NCBI GenBank assembly: GCA_003154775.1 | Contig: PMES01000054.1 | Location: 37,072-101,071, forward strand | Source of the DNA: Acidobacteriota bacterium | Lineage (GTDB): Bacteria > Acidobacteriota > Terriglobia > Acidiferrales > UBA7541 | DNA length: 64,000 nt | Reading direction: 5' to 3' | Shown: one piece after another, positions 57,629-64,000 of the stretch | Position numbering within the stretch: the first letter of the stretch is position 1 | Layout: each line of letters begins with the position of its first letter | Made by a program: the position numbers and the translations under genes | Notes under the pieces: generated by a model | Told to the model about the DNA's origin: nothing | What the model saw: the letters and a program-made list of their open reading frames with translations, nothing else | The model's database searches: none

Positions 57629-58777
57629 ATGCCACCGATTCCCTTACTGCTCTCAGCCGGTGAAGCTTCCGGGGATATGTACGCGGCGCGGCTGGCAAAA
57701 GCGCTGCAAGAGCGATTGGATGTGGAAATTTTCGGCATGGGCGGACCGCAGATGCGCGCGGCCGGCGTTGAGATCATCATTGATTCTTCCGAGGTGGCCG
57801 TTGTGGGCATCACGGAAATCCTGGGCCGTTTGCCGTCGCTGCTCCGCGCCATGGATCGCCTGGTCAGCGAAGCGGACCGCAGGAAACCCGCGCTGGCTAT
57901 TCTTACGGACTTTCCCGGCTTTCATTTGCGGCTGGCCCGCAAGCTTTTTCCGCGCGGCATTCGCAATGTCTATTTCATCTGCCCGCAATTCTGGGCCTGG
58001 CGTCCGTGGCGGGTGCGGCTGATCCGCGAGCGGTTTGTGAAAGCACTGTGCATCTTTCCGTTTGAAGAAAAGTTTTTCCGGAATGCCGGCGTGCCCACGG
58101 AGTTTATCGGGCATCCACTGGTAGGCGCGGTCAGCGCGACACAGAGCCGCGAGCAATTCTGCGCCGCGCAGGGCCTCGACCCCGGCGGCAAGATTGTGAC
58201 GGTTTTGCCAGGCAGCCGCGCGGGGGAGTTGGCGCATCACTTACCTGTCTTGCAGAAGGCCTGCGCGATTATTCACGGGAAGGTGCCGGCACAGTTCGTC
58301 GTGGCGGCCGCGCATCCGAAAAACGTGGAGCGTTTGAAGGCTGGCTGGCCCGCGGCGCTGACCGTGCGCGTCGTCGAGGGGGAAACGTATAACGCCCTGG
58401 CCTGCGCCGATGCCGCGATTGTCTCCAGCGGAACCGCGACGGTGGAAGCCGCGTTGCTCGATGCGCCCATGGTGGTGATTTACAAAGTGTCGGCGCTGAC
58501 GGCCACTTTGGCTGGGCCCCTTGTGCGTACACCTTTCTTCGCCATGGTGAATCTAATAGCGGAGCGCAAGGTGGTCCCGGAATTGGTGCAGGACCGCTTT
58601 ACCCCGGAGCGCGTGGCGGCGGAAACCCTGCACCTTCTGGAAGACGCCAACGCGCGAGAAGAATTGCGGCGGGGCCTAGCCGAAGTGCGGCGGAAATTGG
58701 GGCCGCCGGGGGCCATCGAACGCGCCGCCGACCACATTGCCGCTTTACTGGGCCCCGGCACTGGCAACGCTTCCTAA
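57629..58777 (+). CDS. lpxB: Lipid-A-disaccharide synthase
   Basis: LLSAGEASGDMYAARLAKALQ, GMGGPQMRAAGVEII, PQFWAWRPWRVRLI, VLPGSRAGEL. Confidence 0.93.
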   Translation: MPPIPLLLSAGEASGDMYAARLAKALQERLDVEIFGMGGPQMRAAGVEIIIDSSEVAVVGITEILGRLPSLLRAMDRLVSEADRRKPALAILTDFPGFHLRLARKLFPRGIRNVYFICPQFWAWRPWRVRLIRERFVKALCIFPFEEKFFRNAGVPTEFIGHPLVGAVSATQSREQFCAAQGLDPGGKIVTVLPGSRAGELAHHLPVLQKACAIIHGKVPAQFVVAAAHPKNVERLKAGWPAALTVRVVEGETYNALACADAAIVSSGTATVEAALLDAPMVVIYKVSALTATLAGPLVRTPFFAMVNLIAERKVVPELVQDRFTPERVAAETLHLLEDANAREELRRGLAEVRRKLGPPGAIERAADHIAALLGPGTGNAS

Positions 58778-58832
58778 GGCGTTGCTATCCTATGTACATG
58801 CCCCGGATGGGAACCCTCCGGAAAGGTAAACG

Positions 58833-60986
58833 ATGACGCGACGCCAATTGGGCTGCCCCGCGGTGTGGTCGGCCCTGCTCCTGATTCTGACGGCTTTCTG
58901 CTCGCCCCTGCGCGCCCAGACAGCGCGTCCACCGAGCTTTCTGGCGGAAAAGTACGAACTTGCCGCCTATCTGGACACCGCCGGCCAATCCATCAACGCG
59001 GTTGTGAAGATCGATTTCCGCGCCATGGACGTTTCCACGAATCTGCGCGTCGAATTACACCAAAATCTGGACGTCAGGGACGTCAAAACCACGGACGGAA
59101 AATCGCTCACTTTTCAGCGCGAGAACGATAATCCCCTGTTCGTCAACGTGATTCTCCCCGCGCCGGTGGCGGTCGGCAAAACCGTGACGCTGACCTTCAG
59201 CTACGCCGGGCTTCTGGTGAATGAAGAGAACAGTCCGGTGCCGAATATTCGCGTGGCATCCATCGGCAAGGATTGGGTGTACCTGCTGCTGCCGTCGCGC
59301 TGGTTTCCCCTGACGAATTATCCGGCGAACCGCTACACGGGAACGTTTCGGCTGAATGTGCCGGATACGATGGCGATGGCGGGGACGGGCAAAGCCGATT
59401 CGCCGCAACCGCTGGCGCCGCGCGCACCTGCCGAGGGCAACCGCTTGATGTACACGTTTCACTGCGATCGCCCGGAACCCAACGGGTCCTTCGTAGGCGG
59501 CCCATTGCAATTGAATCCCAAGCAGGCCGAAGGGATCAGCGTGGCCGTGTACGCGCCGCACGCCGATTCCGGCAAGGCGCAGGAGTTCGCGAATATCGTG
59601 GCCCACCAGGAAATCATTTTTTCGGATTTATTCGGGGCGCTCCCGGACCCGGATATCGCCGTCGTGGAATTGCCCGACGGCACGCTGCGCGAATTTTCCG
59701 CGCCAGGTGTGGTGATGCTCGGCCATCGCGTGTGGGATCCCAAGTACAGCGATCGCACGCTGAGCCGCCTGGTGGCGGGCCAGTGGTGGGGAAGCGAGGT
59801 GCTGCCGGCCTCCACCGCGGATGTCTGGATCAGCGATGGACTGGCGCGCTATTCCGAGGAGCTTTACGCCGAACAGAATTTCGGCAAGGAAGCCGGTCTG
59901 AGAGCCATTGACGAATTTGCGGTGGGCGCGCTGATGTTCGAGGATTCGGCCCCGGTGGCACAGTCGGCGCGGCTGGTGCCGTACTCCGCGGAGTACCGCT
60001 CCGTGGTGATGAACAAGGGCGCGATGCTCTTTCACATGCTGCGCGCGCAGATGGGCGACGTCGCCTTCAAGTCGCTGCTGCACGCCTTCTACACCACGTT
60101 CCAGGGCAAGACCGCAACCATGCTGGCTTTCGAGGGCATGGCCATCGCCACCGCCGATGCTGCGACAAAGCGCGGTGACGAGCCACGGAACTTGCAGGGC
60201 TACTTCTCGCAATGGCTGAACTCGACCGGCATTCCGGAATTTACGCTGGAGTATGTGACCTACCGGACACGCAAGGGCTTTCGCATCGTCGGCAAGCTCA
60301 AGCAGCCGCTGGACACCTTCGCCATGCTCATCCAGGTGCGCATTGATACCGAAGGAAATCCGGAGTTGAAAACCATCGACGTCGTTGGCATGGAGTCCGA
60401 TTTCACGGTGGAGACTTTTGGGCGGCCGAAATCCGGCGGCATTCACATCGATCCCAACAACTTGATTCTGAAGAGTTCGCCGAGCCTGCGCGCGCGGGCG
60501 GCGATTGCGCGCGGCGAAGAACTCGCCGAACTCGGCAAATACTACGATGCGGTGCAGCAGTACCAGCGGGCGCTGAGCATCCAGCCCAACCGCTCGCTGG
60601 CGAATTTCCGCATGGGCGAGGCGTTTTTCTACCAAAAGAATTATCAGGCCGCAGCGAATGCCTTTCGCGAAGCCCTGGCCACGGTTCCGGAGCCCTCCGA
60701 GAAGTGGACGGAAGTGTGGGGCCATATCTACCTGGGGAAGATTTTCGATTTGCTGGGGCAGCGCGAGCGCGCCCTGAACGAATACAGCAAGGCCCGGCAA
60801 ACGAACGACAATACTGGGGGCGCGCAGGACAACGTGGAAGCGCTGGTGAAGAAGGCGTACACGGAAGGTGGCATGCCTGCGGTCACCCCCACGGATGCCA
60901 GTGCGACGCCGGCAAAGTCGAAAACGGCTGAGATGCCGGAGCCGGCGTCAGGTGAAAGGCCCACGTTGAAGCGGCCGAATCCGTAG
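58833..60986 (+). CDS. M1-aminopeptidase-like protein (catalytic motif lost) with C-terminal TPRs
   Basis: M1-like fold motifs with RLVAGQWWG in place of HEXXHQWWG; C-terminal TPR (YYDAVQQYQRALSIQPNRSLANFRMGEAFFYQKNYQAAANAF). Confidence 0.8.
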   Translation: MTRRQLGCPAVWSALLLILTAFCSPLRAQTARPPSFLAEKYELAAYLDTAGQSINAVVKIDFRAMDVSTNLRVELHQNLDVRDVKTTDGKSLTFQRENDNPLFVNVILPAPVAVGKTVTLTFSYAGLLVNEENSPVPNIRVASIGKDWVYLLLPSRWFPLTNYPANRYTGTFRLNVPDTMAMAGTGKADSPQPLAPRAPAEGNRLMYTFHCDRPEPNGSFVGGPLQLNPKQAEGISVAVYAPHADSGKAQEFANIVAHQEIIFSDLFGALPDPDIAVVELPDGTLREFSAPGVVMLGHRVWDPKYSDRTLSRLVAGQWWGSEVLPASTADVWISDGLARYSEELYAEQNFGKEAGLRAIDEFAVGALMFEDSAPVAQSARLVPYSAEYRSVVMNKGAMLFHMLRAQMGDVAFKSLLHAFYTTFQGKTATMLAFEGMAIATADAATKRGDEPRNLQGYFSQWLNSTGIPEFTLEYVTYRTRKGFRIVGKLKQPLDTFAMLIQVRIDTEGNPELKTIDVVGMESDFTVETFGRPKSGGIHIDPNNLILKSSPSLRARAAIARGEELAELGKYYDAVQQYQRALSIQPNRSLANFRMGEAFFYQKNYQAAANAFREALATVPEPSEKWTEVWGHIYLGKIFDLLGQRERALNEYSKARQTNDNTGGAQDNVEALVKKAYTEGGMPAVTPTDASATPAKSKTAEMPEPASGERPTLKRPNP

Positions 60987-61034
60987 CGATTGCGCGCGGA
61001 AGAGTGCACTGACCCTCCCCCCCCTGTTTTTCAT

Positions 61035-61106
61035 AAGTGTTGATTCTAAAGGGGGATAAGTTTGTTTGTTTTCATACACTTTTGAAAGTGTTGATTCTAG
61101 AGGAGG
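61035..61106 (+). repeat. Direct repeat pair AAGTGTTGATTCTA(A/G)AGG
   Basis: Two about 18-20 bp copies at 61035 and 61086 (51 bp apart). Confidence 0.55.
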
Positions 61107-61300
61107 TTAGAGAGTGCTTGCCGGGGGTTAATTTTCAAAGAGCCTGGGGCCTCTGTAGAAGGACAGCCCCTAGCCGCGCGGAGGCGGCTATACCATTCAA
61201 ATTCATTATACTATAAGATTAATAGACAGTCAAGGAAAATCTTGGGTAGTAGGTCCGAAACTGGGACGAGGAGACTGGGGAACAAAGAGAAAAGAGCGGA

Positions 61301-61372
61301 CCCACCCTTGCGAAAACCGCAAGGATGGGCCACCCGAAGTTGCCTTAGTGCTTTAAGCGTGCGCCACCCGCC
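61301..61372 (+). repeat. Dispersed CCCACCCTT(G)...GCGCCACCCGCC repeat, copy 1
   Basis: Closely resembles 63667-63740 and partly 39775-39825. Confidence 0.55.
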
Positions 61373-61436
61373 CCTCCCCCCTGTTTTTTGTAAGGGTACC
61401 AATATACTGCACAGAAAATGTGCTAGAGTGCCGGCG

Positions 61437-62459
61437 ATGCTCTCTGCTATCCATCGCGCCTTTCATTGGAAGCACACCAGTTGGGTTATTGCGCTTGCCG
61501 GAGGTGCTGCTTTGACCGCAGCACTGGCCGATAAATTCGAACTGGCGTATACGTTCATCTTGATATGTGGCGTCTATTCGGTAGGTTGCTGGCTTAGTTC
61601 CGATGCGCTGGAACAAAAGCGGCCACGCAGCTCTCTGGTCCTACCCGACGCCACGCTGTACGTTCCTTCGGGTCGGCGCTACATGCTGTGGAAAGCCATC
61701 CCAACTCTTTTGATGATTGCGTTCTTTGCTGGCTGTGGTTATTTCGTTCATCGCCTACAGTGGGTATGGGAACTGGAACAATATGAGGGCTGGCTGTATC
61801 CAGCCAATGACCCTGACCCTCCTTGCAGTACTAGGTTTCCAGTTCCGGAGGGTGCAACAGCACTCTATCTAGGAAATTCTAGGCTGGTTGCTGGTGCAGA
61901 TGTAACCATGTGGTCTGTCTTGGTGCCTCAAGACCGTAGGATTCCTACGCCAGTGCTTGTTGTTGAACGAGACTTAGACCCTAGGATTGCAATTGACCTC
62001 GATGTGCGAGGAAAGGACGGAATAATTGTCGCACGTATTAAACACAACTACTTTATAGTAAATCGCACCCATATACTGACCATGCAACGGCCAGACAGAA
62101 GCACCTTGATAGTGACGGATCAAGAGGGAACAGAAGTGTTAAACGTAAGATACCTCAACCGACACGTGATACATTTGCTCGGAATATTCTACGTGATTGG
62201 TCAAAACGACCCGATCGTAATAAGTGAGACGAGGCAGGACATGGGTGCTGGTCGGAGTATTTTCAGCGGGGCGTGCAATGCTTCATATGGGTGGGGTGGG
62301 GATGTAGCCATGTCTCTGAGCACCAGCGGGGACGGAACGGGGAATCATGAGTACGATGCTCCTGGCTCTCGGGAACGCCCGTTATCGCCTGTCCGAAAAT
62401 GGAATGCGACCAAACAGGAATGGGAAAGCCAATTCCGACACCCAAGCAGCCCGAACTAG
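61437..62459 (+). CDS. Hypothetical membrane protein (N-terminal TMs)
   Basis: Start MLSAIHRAFHWKHTSWVIALAGGAALTAAL at 61437; further TMs LILICGVYSVGCWL and LLMIAFFAGCGYFV. Confidence 0.6.
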   Translation: MLSAIHRAFHWKHTSWVIALAGGAALTAALADKFELAYTFILICGVYSVGCWLSSDALEQKRPRSSLVLPDATLYVPSGRRYMLWKAIPTLLMIAFFAGCGYFVHRLQWVWELEQYEGWLYPANDPDPPCSTRFPVPEGATALYLGNSRLVAGADVTMWSVLVPQDRRIPTPVLVVERDLDPRIAIDLDVRGKDGIIVARIKHNYFIVNRTHILTMQRPDRSTLIVTDQEGTEVLNVRYLNRHVIHLLGIFYVIGQNDPIVISETRQDMGAGRSIFSGACNASYGWGGDVAMSLSTSGDGTGNHEYDAPGSRERPLSPVRKWNATKQEWESQFRHPSSPN

Positions 62460-62483
62460 AGCGGTTTGAACGCAGCGAAGTAG

Positions 62484-62584
62484 GCGGGTGGCCCTGGTTA
62501 GGGGTGGTGGAATCGTTTGACATGGGGCATGGGGAGAGGATATCACTCCGACAGATATCGAGGAAGTGATCAGGGACGGACGGT
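62484..62584 (+). repeat. About 100-bp dispersed repeat (copy A), flanks the TIR gene
   Basis: GCGGGTGGCCCTGGTT...TTGACATGGGGCATGGGGAGAGGATATCACT... aligned by eye to copy B. Confidence 0.65.
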
Positions 62585-62675
62585 CTTTGTGCTTGCACGG
62601 AAATTGTTCACGCGTTGTCCTCTTCGCCCCTCCCAAATCAGGGAATTCCATTGCGCTAAGCACGGGCCGCCCGCC

Positions 62676-63386
62676 TCAATCTTCTTCGTTGTACCATTTG
62701 TCGTTGGCGATCTGATACTTCAGCGCTCGGAGTGTCTTAGGATCAATGTTTTTCGCTTGGTGTTGAATGAACTGCGGCAAGTACTCTGTTCTGCACAGAG
62801 CAGCGGACCAAATCTGACCGTTGCGGACTGATCCCTCCGCGAAGGCCTGGGCTTCGGTCGCAGTGAAGATCGGGAAATACTCCACGAGGGGAGCCATGAG
62901 AGCTTCAGCCGACCGGAAACTGCCAGCATCTGAGACTACTCGGATCAGGCCGGGGAGAATCTTCCTGGGTATACGGCGCGCAAGTGGCTCAACGAGAAGC
63001 TCGCGGGTAATGCCGCCCTTGGTGATCTTGCTGCTCTGTACGTGAGATATAAAACCGAACGGCGTCGTACCGTCAAGTGATATCGGAGCGATGGTTACTT
63101 CGGGACGCGAAACTATGAACCCGACCTCTTGCGGTGCCCACTTGGACGCCAGAAAATTCGCGCTCAGCAGGGGGATAAACAGGTTGCACCGTTTTAGCTC
63201 CTCAATTATTCGTTCGCGCCATTCGTCCGATACATGCAGGTCCTCATGCGCCAGAAACGCCTGGATACCGACTTCCGCCAGCACATCCTTAGCCTGTGCT
63301 CCGTACTTACGATCTTCGTGCGAGTAGGAGATGAAAGCGATTACCGTAGGCTCAGTAGAGTCTCTTTTTTTTTTATTGGTCGCCAT
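62676..63386 (-). CDS. TIR-domain protein
   Basis: VIAFISYSHEDRKYGAQAKDVLAEVGIQAFLAHEDLHVSDEWRERIIEELKRCNLFIPLLSANFLASKWAPQEVG (putative catalytic Glu in SKWAPQE). Confidence 0.85.
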   Translation of the reverse strand: MATNKKKRDSTEPTVIAFISYSHEDRKYGAQAKDVLAEVGIQAFLAHEDLHVSDEWRERIIEELKRCNLFIPLLSANFLASKWAPQEVGFIVSRPEVTIAPISLDGTTPFGFISHVQSSKITKGGITRELLVEPLARRIPRKILPGLIRVVSDAGSFRSAEALMAPLVEYFPIFTATEAQAFAEGSVRNGQIWSAALCRTEYLPQFIQHQAKNIDPKTLRALKYQIANDKWYNEED

Positions 63387-63405
63387 AGGTTAGCGTCCTC
63401 CTTTG

Positions 63406-63506
63406 GCGGGTGGCCCTGGTTGAACGTAGTAGAACTTGTTGACATGGGAGACGGGGAGAGGATATCACTTCAACAATTCCCGCGGAAGTGGAGAGAGACG
63501 GAGGGT
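63406..63506 (+). repeat. About 100-bp dispersed repeat (copy B), flanks the TIR gene
   Basis: GCGGGTGGCCCTGGTT...TTGACATGGGAGACGGGGAGAGGATATCACT...; direct orientation relative to copy A. Confidence 0.65.
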
Positions 63507-63666
63507 GCCCCAGGTTCGGTGTGGGAACCTGGGTCTTGGGGCGGCATTTCCCGCTTTGGGGTTTGCGATGCCGGCTGGGCTGAAGCGCTACTACGGCAAA
63601 GGGCATTTGCACTTTATTGCGTTCAGTTGTGGGGCAGTCAAGTTGCAAAATCAAAGAGAAGAACGT

Positions 63667-63740
63667 CCCACCCTTTGCAGAAAACGCAAAGGGTAGGCCA
63701 CCCGAGTTTGACTCGGCGCTTTGAGGCTGCGCCACCCGCC
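63667..63740 (+). repeat. Dispersed CCCACCCTTTGC...GCGCCACCCGCC repeat, copy 2
   Basis: Similar to 61301-61372, with an internal CCCTTTGC/GCAAAGGG inverted repeat. Confidence 0.55.
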
Positions 63741-64000
63741 AGTTCTACCGTCGCCCCACGCTGCATTCGAACGCAGTACCACTACATTAGCTATTGACGT
63801 GGTAACTAATTCATGATATCATGAGTTGTGAATCGTCGGCGCAAACCCGCGTGTGCTTCCCGGAGCATCCTCCCCGGACTAAATCCCAGACCACTTTTCC
63901 CTAGTCCTTTTGTTTTTTCTTCGCTTTTGGGGCCACAAACCACCGCTAAGTCCAATCATTCCCGTACATACGCAAAAACAGGGGGGGGGGGTACCGATAC

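Noticed and set aside
63738-63800. tRNA-like patch (minus-strand CTGCGTTCGAATGCAG resembling a T-arm, plus TACCACTACATTAGC resembling a D-arm)
   Set aside because: The T stem does not pair with normal 5-bp/7-nt geometry, no anticodon arm lies between, and no cloverleaf can be drawn; at best a decayed remnant
63981-63991. G11 homopolymer at the window end
   Set aside because: Could be real (part of the poly-C/TGTTTTT motif) but also prone to sequencing or assembly error; not used alone as evidence
1-64000. CRISPR array
   Set aside because: No regularly spaced identical 25-40 bp repeats seen; short tandem motifs at 53.0 kb are too short and degenerate

Overview
High-GC bacterial chromosome segment. 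Gene content and intergenic repeats suggest Acidobacteriota, inferred by eye and not searched. From left to right it holds: (1) a protocatechuate/beta-ketoadipate (pca) operon on +; (2) a pyruvate:ferredoxin oxidoreductase plus DHOD-like pair on -; (3) a CzcCBA-type RND metal-efflux operon on -; (4) two tandem membrane-anchored TPR genes; (5) a compact minus-strand multiheme cytochrome cluster at about 17.8-27.7 kb. That cluster encodes 16-heme, 4-heme and about 12-heme cytochromes, two NHL beta-propellers, a PPIase and an outer-membrane beta-barrel, and it looks like an extracellular electron-transfer or cytochrome-filament system. It is the most exciting locus in the window. Further right are (6) a sigma-54 activator with a degenerate receiver, PilZ-type proteins and a glutamine synthetase; (7) an SRP RNA, an inserted Mrr-type restriction endonuclease, and dnaX/ybaB/recR interrupted by a CocE hydrolase and dxs; (8) a very large PilZ/coiled-coil protein; (9) a heterodimeric ABC exporter with one degenerate site, lpxB, and an M1-like pseudo-peptidase with TPRs; (10) a repeat-rich accessory tail carrying a TIR-domain gene with an A10 tract just after its start codon. 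No CRISPR array, rRNA operon or convincing intact tRNA was seen.
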